The notes beneath the pieces were generated by a model. It did not search any database, was not told where the DNA came from, and saw nothing but the letters and a program-made list of their open reading frames with translations. A program made the translations under genes and the position numbers. This document shows, piece after piece, positions 8,074-16,874 of a DNA stretch of 64,000 bases. The stretch comes from Hyphomicrobiales bacterium (GTDB lineage: Bacteria; Pseudomonadota; Alphaproteobacteria; Rhizobiales; Beijerinckiaceae): positions 1 to 64,000 of the forward strand of contig JADJVD010000011.1 of assembly GCA_016716745.1 (NCBI GenBank), given 5' to 3'. Positions within the stretch are counted from its first letter, which is position 1, and each line of letters starts with the position of its first letter.

Positions 8074-8733
8074 TCAGCGTCGCGCCGGCGCGCGGGCGAT
8101 GACGCGGCAGAGGTGCGGGTCCTCGTCCTCGTAGGGCGAGAGGCCGAATCCTTCTTCGAGATGTTCGATCGCGAAGCCGCGCGCGCGCAGCCGCGCGGCG
8201 AAATCCTGCGTCGCGATGAACCGGCGGAAATGCACGCCCTCGGCCTTCGGCAGGGCGGCGTCCTTGTCGGTGCGGAACTCCGCCGCCAGCGTGAAGCCGC
8301 CGTCGAGATCGCGCTGCGCCGCGTCGAGAATCGCATCCTCCGTCGCCTGCGGCACCGCATGCAGGAAGAAGCGGACATAGAGCGCGACCGGCCGCGCGCC
8401 GTGTTCGCGCACATCCGGGTCGGTGAACACGCTCGCCAGCGCCGCGTCGTCGTCCGCATCGCCGACGACGAAGCGGATCGGCCCGCCCTTCAGCGTCAGC
8501 GCCTTGGCGCGCGCCTTGTCGACGCCCGCCGCCGAGCGGTCCATCGCCACGACGTGATGGCCGAGCGCGGCGAAGAAGGCCGAGTCCTGTCCGCCGCCGC
8601 AACCGAGTTCGACGAGGCTCGTCGGCATCGCGAGCCGACCCGCGACGAAGCGCGCGAAGCTCGATTCGCGGGGAAATTCGTGGGTGCGGTAGAACTGCTC
8701 CCAATGCGCCGCGTCGTCCCGGTAATTGCTCAT
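8074..8733 (-). CDS. Class I SAM-dependent methyltransferase
   Basis: The 219-residue protein contains motif I LVELGCGGGQDSAFFAALGH near residue 40, an acidic residue after motif II (VVAMDRS), and FVVGDADDD at the post-motif position. These are the usual S-adenosylmethionine contacts of the Rossmann-fold class. The substrate is unknown; the N-terminus HWEQFYRTHEFPRESSFARF resembles small-molecule or sugar methyltransferases. ATG 8733 overlaps the stop of the LicD-type gene by 4 bp (ATGA), so the two are translationally coupled, and a role in modifying the same glycan is a reasonable inference. Confidence 0.85.
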   Translation of the reverse strand: MSNYRDDAAHWEQFYRTHEFPRESSFARFVAGRLAMPTSLVELGCGGGQDSAFFAALGHHVVAMDRSAAGVDKARAKALTLKGGPIRFVVGDADDDAALASVFTDPDVREHGARPVALYVRFFLHAVPQATEDAILDAAQRDLDGGFTLAAEFRTDKDAALPKAEGVHFRRFIATQDFAARLRARGFAIEHLEEGFGLSPYEDEDPHLCRVIARAPARR

Positions 8734-9386
8734 GCCGCCTCTTTGGCGCGCGCCTCGGCGCGCTTGCGTTTGGCGTCGCGCCAGACCTGCCGCAGGCGCG
8801 ATTTCACTTCCCAGATCGCGCGCTTGACGCGGTAGCGCGCCATCGCCGCGCCGTCGCCGACGATCTGCAGATTGTGCGGGCAATAGGCGTAGTGCCAGCG
8901 CCGCACGGGCGTCGCCCAGTCCGGCCCGTAGACCGCGGTCAGGAAGGTCTCGGGCGGCGAGGGGATCGTCACCGGCACGCCGCGAAAATCCGCCGGCGCA
9001 AGGGCGAAGGCGGGAAAGCGGTAGCGCACCTGCGGTCGTCCGCGCGTCACCGCGTGCCATGTGCCGGCGCCGTCGGGATAGTGGAAGAAGATGTCCGCCT
9101 TCGTCGTCCCGTCGAAGAAGGTCATCGCGTAGCCGCTCTCCTTCGTCCCCATCGTCTTGATCAGGCGGAAGCCGCCTTTCTCCAGCGCGGGGACGATGCC
9201 CTCGTCGAGGTCGGCGATATGCATGGCGAAGTCGATGTCGCCGTCATGCTTCAGGAAGTTCCCCTCGCGGCGGAAGCCGAGCAGCGTGCCGCAGGTGATC
9301 CAGTAACGGCCGCGATAGCCGGCCGAATCCATCGCCGCCGCAAAGGCGGCGAGCGCGGCGCGGGCGCTGTCGAGATCGAAACTCAT
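8730..9386 (-). CDS. LicD/FKRP-type phosphotransferase
   Basis: The 218-residue protein has the LicD nucleotidyltransferase-fold signature YWITCGTLLGFRREGNFLKH followed by DGDIDFAMH, where the Asp-x-Asp-Phe residues bind the metal and nucleotide. LicD adds phosphocholine to bacterial glycans, and the fukutin group adds ribitol phosphate. The donor here cannot be told from sequence. The C-terminus is Lys/Arg rich (RVKRAIWEVKSRLRQVWRDA). The gene is upstream of and coupled to the methyltransferase. No choline kinase or cytidylyltransferase is present nearby. Confidence 0.8.
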   Translation of the reverse strand: MSFDLDSARAALAAFAAAMDSAGYRGRYWITCGTLLGFRREGNFLKHDGDIDFAMHIADLDEGIVPALEKGGFRLIKTMGTKESGYAMTFFDGTTKADIFFHYPDGAGTWHAVTRGRPQVRYRFPAFALAPADFRGVPVTIPSPPETFLTAVYGPDWATPVRRWHYAYCPHNLQIVGDGAAMARYRVKRAIWEVKSRLRQVWRDAKRKRAEARAKEAA

Positions 9387-9565
9387 CGCGGAAAGGCGGC
9401 TCCGGGCGGGCGGGACGGCGCTCCTTTACCGCGCGCCCGCCGCGATTGTCCAATTCCGGCCGCGCCGGCTCGTCGCGCATCGAGCTGTGCGTCCGGGCAC
9501 AGACTTTGACGGTCGCGCATGCGAAGCGGTTGGCGGCGCCGCCGCGCGCCGGAGGGGCGAGCCCG

Positions 9566-9952
9566 ATGAAGATCATCGTTCCGGTCGCCGTCGTCGCCAT
9601 TCTGCTGCTTCAGGCCGCCGACGCGATTCCGCTCGGGAGCGTCGGCGGGTCGATCATCATCGGCTTCGCCTTTCTCGCCGCCGCGCTCGCCCTCGGCGTT
9701 TACGAGGCGTGGACGGCCGGGCGCGGCCCGCTCGGCTGGATCGCCAACCTCTTTCTGTCGATCCTCGGCGCGATGGTCGGCGCCAATCTCGGCGGCTTCG
9801 CTCTGGTGCTGATCCTGAGCGCCATCTTTCCCATCGACAGGTCGATCGCGGCGACCGGCGGCGCCGCGATGTCCTTCGCGCTCGCCGGCGGCATGGTCTG
9901 CGCGATTCTGGGCGCCTGGGCGGCGCTGCGCCTCGTCGGCCGTTGGCGTTGA
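9566..9952 (+). CDS. Small membrane protein of unknown function
   Basis: The 128-residue product is almost entirely hydrophobic, with about four predicted membrane segments (IIVPVAVVAILLLQAA, SIIIGFAFLAAALALGV, LFLSILGAMVGANLGGFALV, AMSFALAGGMVCAILGAWAA). I do not recognise the family. A strong ribosome-binding site, GGAGGGG (9551-9557), fixes ATG 9566 as the start even though the frame is open to 9446. It converges with hutU (13-bp gap) and stands alone on this strand. Confidence 0.7.
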   Translation: MKIIVPVAVVAILLLQAADAIPLGSVGGSIIIGFAFLAAALALGVYEAWTAGRGPLGWIANLFLSILGAMVGANLGGFALVLILSAIFPIDRSIAATGGAAMSFALAGGMVCAILGAWAALRLVGRWR

Positions 9953-9965
9953 GGCGCGCGCTCCT

Positions 9966-11660
9966 TCAGTTCCCCAGGATCGTCGGCAGCCTGAGGCCGC
10001 AGGCCTTGGCGTGCTCGATCGCCGTCTCGTAGCCCGCGTCCGCATGGCGCCAGACGCCCGAGGCCGGGTCGTTCCACAGCACGCGCTCGAGGCGCCTGGC
10101 CGCTTCCGGCGTGCCGTCGGCGACGATGACGACGCCGGCGTGCTGCGAGAAGCCCATGCCGACGCCGCCGCCGTGATGCAGCGACACCCAGGTCGCGCCC
10201 GAGGCGGTGTTGACCAGCGCATTCAGCAGCGGCCAGTCGGAGACCGCGTCCGAGCCGTCCTTCATCGCCTCGGTCTCGCGGTTGGGCGAGGCGACCGAGC
10301 CGGAATCGAGATGGTCGCGGCCGATCACGACCGGCGCCTTCAATTCGCCCTTCGCCACCATCTCGTTGAACATCAGCCCGGCGCGATGCCGGTCGCCGAG
10401 CCCGATCCAGCAGATGCGCGCGGGCAGACCCTGAAAGGCGATGCGCTCGCGCGCCATGTCGAGCCAGCGATGCAGATGCGCGTTCTCCGGGAACAGCTTC
10501 TTCATCGCCGCGTCGGTCTTGTAGATGTCCTCCGGATCGCCCGAGAGCGCCGCCCAGCGGAACGGCCCGATCCCCTTGCAGAACAGCGGCCGGATATAGG
10601 CCGGCACGAAGCCGGGGAAGGCGAAGGCGTTTTCGAGTCCTTCCTCCTGCGCGACCTGACGGATGTTGTTGCCGTAATCGAGCGTCGGCACGCCGGCGTT
10701 CCAGAAGTCCACCATCGCGGCGACATGGATTTTCATCGAGGCGCGGGCGGCCTTCTCCACCGCCTTCGGATCGCTCTCCTGCTTTTCGCGCCACTGCGCG
10801 ACGGTCCAGCCGAGCGGCAGATAGCCGTGGATCGGATCGTGCGCGGAGGTCTGGTCGGTGACGATGTCGGGGCGCGGTCCGCCGGCCTTCATGCGCCGCA
10901 CGAGTTCGGGAAACACGTCGGCCGCGTTGCCGATGAGGGCGACGGACTTCGCCTCGCCCGCCTTCGTCCACTGCGCGATCATCGCCAGCGCCTCGTCGAG
11001 CGAATGCGCCTTGGCGTCGCAATAGCGGGTGCGGATGCGGAAGTCGGCGCGCGTCTCGTCGCATTCCACGGCGAGGCAGCAGGCGCCCGCCATCACCGCG
11101 GCGAGCGGCTGCGCGCCGCCCATGCCGCCGAGGCCGCCGGTGAGGATCCAGCGCCCCTTGAGGCTGCCGTCGTAATGCTGGCGCCCGGCCTCCGCGAAGG
11201 TCTCGTAGGTGCCCTGCACGATGCCCTGCGTGCCGATGTAGATCCACGAGCCGGCCGTCATCTGGCCGTACATCATCAGCCCCTTCTTATCGAGCTCGTT
11301 GAAGTGGTCCCAGTTGGCCCAGTGCGGCACGAGGTTGGAGTTGGCGATCAGCACGCGCGGCGCGTCCGCATGCGTACGAACCACGGCGACGGGGCGGCCC
11401 GACTGCACGACCAGCGTCTCGTCCGCCTCCAGCGTCTTCAGCGTCGCCACGATGCGGTCGAAATCGTCCCACGTCCGCGCCGCGCGGCCGATGCCGCCAT
11501 AGACGACGAGTTCGTGCGGGTTCTCGGCGACCTCGGGATCGAGGTTGTTCATCAGCATGCGCAGCGGCGCTTCGGTCTGCCAGCTTTTGGCGTTCAGCTC
11601 CGGGCCGGTCGGCGGATAGACGTCGCGGATGTTGTGGCGGGGATTGGGCTTCTGGCTCAT
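9966..11660 (-). CDS. hutU: Urocanate hydratase (urocanase)
   Basis: The 564-residue enzyme converts urocanate to 4-imidazolone-5-propanoate using tightly bound NAD+ as an electrophile, the second step of histidine degradation. The NAD-binding region has YIGTQGIVQGTYETFAEAGR and GGLGGMGGAQPLAAVMAGA. The active-site Cys region is NNIRQVAQEEGLENAFAFPG with FCKGIGPFRW nearby. Length and motif order are standard. It lies 34 bp after hutH on the same strand and is the last gene of the leftward hut unit. Confidence 0.97.
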   Translation of the reverse strand: MSQKPNPRHNIRDVYPPTGPELNAKSWQTEAPLRMLMNNLDPEVAENPHELVVYGGIGRAARTWDDFDRIVATLKTLEADETLVVQSGRPVAVVRTHADAPRVLIANSNLVPHWANWDHFNELDKKGLMMYGQMTAGSWIYIGTQGIVQGTYETFAEAGRQHYDGSLKGRWILTGGLGGMGGAQPLAAVMAGACCLAVECDETRADFRIRTRYCDAKAHSLDEALAMIAQWTKAGEAKSVALIGNAADVFPELVRRMKAGGPRPDIVTDQTSAHDPIHGYLPLGWTVAQWREKQESDPKAVEKAARASMKIHVAAMVDFWNAGVPTLDYGNNIRQVAQEEGLENAFAFPGFVPAYIRPLFCKGIGPFRWAALSGDPEDIYKTDAAMKKLFPENAHLHRWLDMARERIAFQGLPARICWIGLGDRHRAGLMFNEMVAKGELKAPVVIGRDHLDSGSVASPNRETEAMKDGSDAVSDWPLLNALVNTASGATWVSLHHGGGVGMGFSQHAGVVIVADGTPEAARRLERVLWNDPASGVWRHADAGYETAIEHAKACGLRLPTILGN

Positions 11661-11694
11661 GTCGTCCTCGCGGGAGAAGGGTGGGCGGGCGCGC

Positions 11695-13226
11695 TCAACC
11701 GAGCGCGGGAAGGATCTCGGCGCCGGCGGCGAGCGCCAGCGCGTCTGTGGCGACGAGTTCGCCGGCGCGCGCCATGTCGTTCGCCATGTAGCGATCCTCG
11801 ACGAGCGGGGCGATGTCGGCGCGGATGCGCGCGATCGCGGCTTGCAGGCGCGGCGAGGTGACGTGCGGGCGGCGCAACTCGCAGCCCTGCGCGCCCATCA
11901 TCGCCTCGACGCCGAGAATCCAGTTGAGGTTCTGCGTCATCGGCAGGAGGCGCCGCGCGCCGTGGCAGGCCATCGAGACGTGATCCTCCTGATTGGCGGA
12001 GGTCGGCGTCGAGTCGATCGAGGCGGGATGGGCGAGCATCTTGTTCTCGCTCATCAGCGCGGCGGTGGTGACTTCGGCGATCATCAGACCGGAGTTGAGG
12101 CCGGGCTTCGGCGTCAGGAATCCCGGCAGGCCGTAGCTCAGAGCCGGATCGACGAGCAGCGCGACGCGCCGCTGCGCGATGGCGCCGATTTCGGCGACCG
12201 CGAGCGCGATCTGGTCGGCCGCGAGCGCCACGGGTTCGGCGTGGAAATTGCCGCCGGAGACGACTTCGCCGCTGGTCAGCACGAGCGGATTGTCGGTCAC
12301 GGCGTTCGCCTCGATCTCGAGCGTGCGCGCGGCCTGGCGCAGCACGTCGAGGCAGGCGCCGTCGACCTGCGGCTGGCAGCGCAGGCAATAGGGGTCTTGC
12401 ACGCGGTCGTCGTCCGCGACATGCGCCTCGCGGATGTCGGGCCCTCCATCAGCGCGCGCAACGCGGCGGCGACCTCGATCTGGCCGCGATGGCCGCGCAG
12501 CGTGTGGATCTCCTCGACGAAGGGCGCGGTCGAGCCCATCGCCGCGTCGGTCGACAGCGCGCCGGTGACGATGGCGGCGCGCAGCGCGCGCTCGGCGCGG
12601 AACAGGCCGGCGAGCGCCAGTGCGGTCGAGACCTGCGTGCCGTTGATCAGCGCCAGCCCCTCCTTCGCCTCGAGCGCGATGGGCGCGAGACCGACCGCGC
12701 GCAGCGCCTCCGCGCCACCCATGCGGCGCTCGCCGACGAAGGCCTCGCCATGGCCGAGCATCACGGCCGTCATATGCGCGAGCGGGGCGAGATCGCCCGA
12801 GGCGCCGACGCTGCCCTTCTCCGGGATGACCGGCGTCACGCCCTTTGCGAGCATCGCCTCGATCAGGCGCGGAATGACGACGCGCACGCCGGACGCGCCG
12901 CGCCCGAGCGAGAGCAGCTTCAGCGCCATCACCAGCCGCACGACCGCGCGCGGCAGCGGCTCGCCGACGCCGCAGCAATGCGACAGGATGAGATTGCGCT
13001 GCAACGTCGCCACATCCGCGCGCTCGATGCGGATCGAGGCGAGTTTGCCGAAGCCGGTGTTGACGCCGTAGACGGCGCTGTCGCCAGCCGCCACCTCCGC
13101 GATGCGCTTGGCCGCCCGCTCGATGGCGGGATAGGCGGACGGATCGAGCGCCGCCGGCGCCTCCTCCCAGTAGATTTTCGCCAGCGTGGCGAGCGAAACG
13201 GCGCCCGGCGTCAAGGTGATCGTCAT
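11695..13226 (-). CDS. hutH: Histidine ammonia-lyase, with one frameshift
   Basis: This enzyme deaminates histidine to urocanate. Residues 142-144 (Ala-Ser-Gly in GSVGASGDLAPL) are the tripeptide that cyclises into the MIO prosthetic group, exactly where the family has it. The N-terminal 260 residues end in the right frame at ALRALMEGP. The rest (DIREAHVADDDRVQDPYCLR onward to the C-terminus) is in the next frame. The break is in the G/C run at 12438-12443 and is cured by one more C, so it looks like a homopolymer deletion. The corrected protein is about 510 residues, the normal size. It lies between hutI and hutU. Confidence 0.95.
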
Positions 13227-13228
13227 CG

Positions 13229-14435
13229 TCAGACCTTTCGTCCCTTAAGCCAGCGCGCGGCGAGCGGATTGAAGCCGATGGGGTTCACGAGTTCGGCCGG
13301 GTTTGTCGCGTTCCACAGCGCCAGATCCGCCGAGAGGCCCGGCGCGATGCGGCCCGTCTCGTCCTGCAACCCGAGCGCCTTCGCCGCCGCGCCTGTCGCG
13401 CCGTAAAGACATTCGCCGACCGTCATGCCGAACAGCACCGCGCCCATGTTCATCGCCATCAGAAGCGAGGTGAGCGGCGAGGTGCCGGGGTTCGCGTCGG
13501 TGGCGATCGCCATCGCGACGCCCGCCTTGCGGAAAGGCGGCGACCGGCGGCGCTTTCGTCTCGCGCAGCATGTAATAGGCGCCGGGCAACATCACCGCGA
13601 CGGTTCCCGCCTGCGCCATTGCGGCGGCGTCCTCCTCGCTCGCCCATTCCAGATGATCGGCGGAAAGGCCCTTGCGCCGCGCCACGAGCCGCGCGCCGCC
13701 CTGATGCGACAATTGCTCGGCGTGCAGCTTCACCGGCAGGCCGAGGTCGCGCGCATGGTCGAACACGCGCTCCATCTCGGCGACGGTGAAGGCGAGGTGC
13801 TCGCAGAAGCCGTCCACCGCGTCGACGAGCCCTTCGGCCTTCGCCTGCGTCAGCCCCGGCAGAACCACCTCGTCGAGATAGGCGGCGCGGCGCTCCTTGT
13901 AGTCGGGCGGCAGCGCGTGCGCGGCGAGCCAACTCGTGACGACGCGCACGGGCAGGCGACGGCCGAGTTTGCGCGCGGCGCGCAGCATGTTGAGTTCGGC
14001 CTCGATGGAAAGGCCGTAGCCGGACTTGATCTCGACCGCGCCGACGCCCTCGCCGATGAGATGCATCAGGCGCGGCAGCGATTGCGCGATCAACTCCTCG
14101 ACGCTCGCCCCGCGCGTCGCGCGCATCGAGGCGACGATGCCGCCGCCGGCGGCTGCGATCTCGGCGTAGGTCGCCCCCTCCAGCCGCATCTCGAATTCGC
14201 GCGCGCGGTTGCCGGCGTAGACGATGTGGGTATGGCAATCGATCAGCGCCGGCGTCAGCAGCCGTCCCGCGCAATCGATTCGCTCGACGCCGTCCGGCGC
14301 CGCGATCCCCGCGCCGACCGCCGCGATGCGTCCCTGCGCGACCAGCACGTCCGCGCCCTGCGTGGCGGCCGAAGGGCCCTCGCCGGAAAAGACGCGCGCA
14401 TTGGCGAACAGCACGCTTGCGCCGCTTCCTTGCAT
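13229..14435 (-). CDS. hutI: Imidazolonepropionase, with one frameshift
   Basis: This amidohydrolase opens the ring of 4-imidazolone-5-propanoate to give formiminoglutamate, step three of the pathway. The metal-binding motif DCHTHIVYAG, the later HAEQLSHQGGARL and SADHLEWASEED, and the C-terminal ATDANPGTSP are all present. The first 310 or so residues and the last 100 are in different frames. Removing one base of the A run at 13538-13540 (plus strand) joins PVAAF to RKAGVAMAIATD, so an insertion error is likely. Its stop lies 2 bp from the hutH start, which indicates one transcript. Confidence 0.94.
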
Positions 14436-14477
14436 CGCGTCCTCCTTCGCGGGCGGCCTCTTTCAAGCCGGGGCGAA

Positions 14478-14492
14478 TAAGTATATACATAA
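14478..14492. promoter_or_regulatory. Candidate HutC operator between hutI and hutF
   Basis: The 131-bp divergent gap contains GTATATAC (14481-14488), a perfect palindrome that extends imperfectly to TAAGTATA/TATACATA. It is a rare A/T-rich patch in very GC-rich DNA. GntR-family HutC repressors are known to bind TGTATATACA-like sites and release them in the presence of urocanate. The position fits control of both the hutI-H-U unit and hutF. No hutC gene is in the window. Confidence 0.5.
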
Positions 14493-14566
14493 GACGAGGC
14501 CAGCCGCCAAGCCCGTTCGTCGGGGCCTGTTTCGCCGCCAGGCCCGCATCCTCGGGAGGAGACAGC

Positions 14567-15910
14567 ATGACGACGATTTTCGCCGCGCAGGCGCTGACGC
14601 CCGCAGGCTTTTCGGAAAACGTGCGCGTCACATTGGCGGGCGACGCCATCTCGAGGGTCGAGACGGGCGTCGCGGGGCAACCCGGCGACGTGCGCGTCGG
14701 CGCGCTCGTCCCCGGCCTGCCGAATCTGCACAGCCACGCCTTCCAGCGCGGCATGGCGGGCCTGGCCGAGCGGCGCGGCGCCAGCGCCGACAGCTTCTGG
14801 ACCTGGCGCGACGTGATGTATCGCTTCGCCCTGTCGCTGACGCCGGACGAGATGCAGGCCATCGCCGAAATGGCCTATGTCGAGATGCTGGAAGCCGGTT
14901 TCACCCGCGTCGGCGAGTTTCATTACCTGCATCACGACGCGGACGGGCGCGCCTATGCCGATCCGGCGGAGATGTCGCTGCGCATCCTCGCCGCGGCGCA
15001 GGCGACCGGCCTCAACCTCACGCATCTGCCGGTGTTCTACGCGCATTCCGATTTCGGCGGCCGCGCGCCGAACGAGGGCCAGCGCCGCTTCATCCATTCG
15101 CTCGACGGATTCGCCCGCCTTCTCGGCCGCATCCGCGCCGCCATGACGCGCCCGCTCGACCGGCTCGGGATCGCCCCGCACAGCCTGCGCGCGGCCACGG
15201 CGGCCGAACTGTCGGCGCTCGTCGCCACGCACGAGGATGGACCGATCCACATTCACGTCGCCGAGCAGACGCGCGAGGTGGAGGATTGCGTCGCCGTCTC
15301 GGGCCAGCGCCCGGTGGAATGGCTGCTGGCGCATCAGCCGGTGGATTCGCGCTGGTGCCTCATCCACGCCACGCACCTCGCCGAGGCCGAGCGGCGCGGC
15401 CTCGCCGCCTGCGGCGCCGTGGCGGGCCTGTGCCCGATCACCGAGGCCAATCTCGGCGACGGCCTGTTTCCGGCGCCGGAGTTCTTCGCCGAGGGCGGGC
15501 GCTTCGGCGTCGGCAGCGACAGCAATGTCGAGATTTCCGTCGCCGGCGAATTGAAGACGCTCGAATACGGCCAGCGCCTGACGCGCCGCCTGCGCAACGT
15601 GCTGGCGATGGGCGAGGGCTCCACGGGCGCTTCGTTGTTTCAGCGCGCGCTCGCCGGCGGGGCGCAGGCGCTCGCCGCCCCGACGCCGCAGATTGCGCCC
15701 GGCGCGCCCGCCGACCTCGTGGCGCTCGCCGACGCGGCCAATCTCCCGCAGGCGGGCGAGACGATCCTCGACCGCTGGATCTTCGCCCGCGACGTGACCG
15801 TCGGCGACGTCTGGGCAGCCGGCCGCCACGTCGTGCGCGAGGGCCGCCACATCGCCCGCGACGCCGTCGTCGCGCGTTACGCGAAGGCGGTGAAGCGGGT
15901 GGCGGGGTGA
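14567..15910 (+). CDS. hutF: Formimidoylglutamate deiminase
   Basis: The 447-residue amidohydrolase converts formiminoglutamate to N-formylglutamate and ammonia. It marks the five-step histidine route, which ends with HutG (absent from this window). Metal-binding residues are seen in GLPNLHSHAFQRGMAG, in HIHVAEQTREVEDC, and in the Asp of VGSDSNVEISV. The early WTWRDVMYRF is typical of HutF. ATG 14567 is preceded by GGGAGGAG (14553-14560). The frame is open further upstream, but this start fits the family. It diverges from hutI across the candidate HutC operator. Confidence 0.95.
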   Translation: MTTIFAAQALTPAGFSENVRVTLAGDAISRVETGVAGQPGDVRVGALVPGLPNLHSHAFQRGMAGLAERRGASADSFWTWRDVMYRFALSLTPDEMQAIAEMAYVEMLEAGFTRVGEFHYLHHDADGRAYADPAEMSLRILAAAQATGLNLTHLPVFYAHSDFGGRAPNEGQRRFIHSLDGFARLLGRIRAAMTRPLDRLGIAPHSLRAATAAELSALVATHEDGPIHIHVAEQTREVEDCVAVSGQRPVEWLLAHQPVDSRWCLIHATHLAEAERRGLAACGAVAGLCPITEANLGDGLFPAPEFFAEGGRFGVGSDSNVEISVAGELKTLEYGQRLTRRLRNVLAMGEGSTGASLFQRALAGGAQALAAPTPQIAPGAPADLVALADAANLPQAGETILDRWIFARDVTVGDVWAAGRHVVREGRHIARDAVVARYAKAVKRVAG

Positions 15911-15972
15911 CGCGGCCGCGCAACAAGGCTTTCGCGACGGCGGTGGCGACCGATTGCGTTAGACCGAATTTC

Positions 15973-16062
15973 TGGCGGAGGGGGCGGGATTCGAACCCGC
16001 GATACGGTCTCCCGTATACACACTTTCCAGGCGTGCGCCTTCAACCACTCGGCCACCCCTCC
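15973..16062 (-). tRNA. tRNA-Ser (anticodon GGA)
   Basis: Read on the minus strand the sequence folds as a class II tRNA. The acceptor stem GGAGGGG pairs with CCCCTCC. The anticodon stem-loop is CACGC CTGGAAA GTGTG with anticodon GGA. A long variable arm (TACGG GAGA CCGTA) identifies serine. The T arm is GCGGG TTCGAAT CCCGC. The discriminator is G and the 3' CCA is encoded (15973-15975). It decodes UCC/UCU. Confidence 0.97.
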
Positions 16063-16187
16063 GGCCGCCTGCGTGAGGCGGGCGAGACGGCGCGCGGCCG
16101 TCAGGCGGGCGGGCTGTAGCATCGGCGCTGCGCCGCGGCAAGCGGCCGGGGCGCGACATTTGCGGCGCGCGCCCGAGCGGGCGGCGC

Positions 16188-16793
16188 TCAGGCGCCGGCC
16201 GCCAGCGCCGTCTCCAGCCCGGCGCGGCCGCGGAACAGATGCGCGACGAGGCCCGCCTTGCGCGCGCCCTCCACATTCTCCGCCAGATCGTCGGTGAACA
16301 GCGCCTCGCGCGGGGCGACGCCGAGGCGCGCGCAGACATCGCGAAAGATCGCCGGATCGGGCTTGGCGAGGCCAAGCTCGGCGCTGACATAGGCGTGCGG
16401 CGCGAACAACTCGGCCAGGCCGGGAAAGATCTCGCCCAGCGTCTCCTTCGCCAGCAGGTCGTTGTTGCTGAGCAGCGCGACCGCCGCGCCGCGCTCCTTC
16501 AGGGACTGCACGAGAGCGAGCATGTCGGCGAAGGGCGTCATCGCCGCCCGTCGCGTCGCCACCCATTGCGCGCGCGTCAGCGGCGCGCCGATGCGGCGGG
16601 AGAATTCGTCGAGGCAGCCCTGCGCGTCCCAGTCCCCGCTGTCGGCGCGGGCGAAATAATCCGACTCCCAGATCGCCGCCCGGATCGCCGCGACGGGCCG
16701 CCCCGTGACGGATGCGAGCCCCGCCAGCCGCGCCTCGACATCGTAGTGGCAGAGCACGTCGTCCATATCGAAGACGACAAGGCGAAAGGGCAT
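16188..16793 (-). CDS. HAD-superfamily phosphatase
   Basis: The 201-residue protein starts MPFRLVVFDMDDVLCHYDVE. Motif I is DMDDV, with the nucleophile Asp at residue 9. Motif II is LLSNND, motif III is the Lys in GLAKPDPAIF, and motif IV is FTDDLAENVEGARKAG. The cap is the short helical C1 type of the HAD-IA group. It hydrolyses a phosphate ester or a halide; the substrate is unknown. It is divergent from ispH, with 81 bp between the starts. Confidence 0.9.
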   Translation of the reverse strand: MPFRLVVFDMDDVLCHYDVEARLAGLASVTGRPVAAIRAAIWESDYFARADSGDWDAQGCLDEFSRRIGAPLTRAQWVATRRAAMTPFADMLALVQSLKERGAAVALLSNNDLLAKETLGEIFPGLAELFAPHAYVSAELGLAKPDPAIFRDVCARLGVAPREALFTDDLAENVEGARKAGLVAHLFRGRAGLETALAAGA

Positions 16794-16874
16794 GCGCGAC
16801 TCCTTGAAGCGCGGCAACTTGACACCGTGGTCGCCGGCGTGTCCAACCCGGCCGTTCCCGTAACCGTGCGCCTC

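Noticed and set aside
10011..11861. 616-residue plus-strand frame opposite hutU
   Set aside because: Antisense shadow of urocanase with no recognisable domain.
14255..15850. 531-residue minus-strand frame opposite hutF
   Set aside because: Shadow of hutF; the plus-strand frame has the catalytic motifs and a strong ribosome-binding site.
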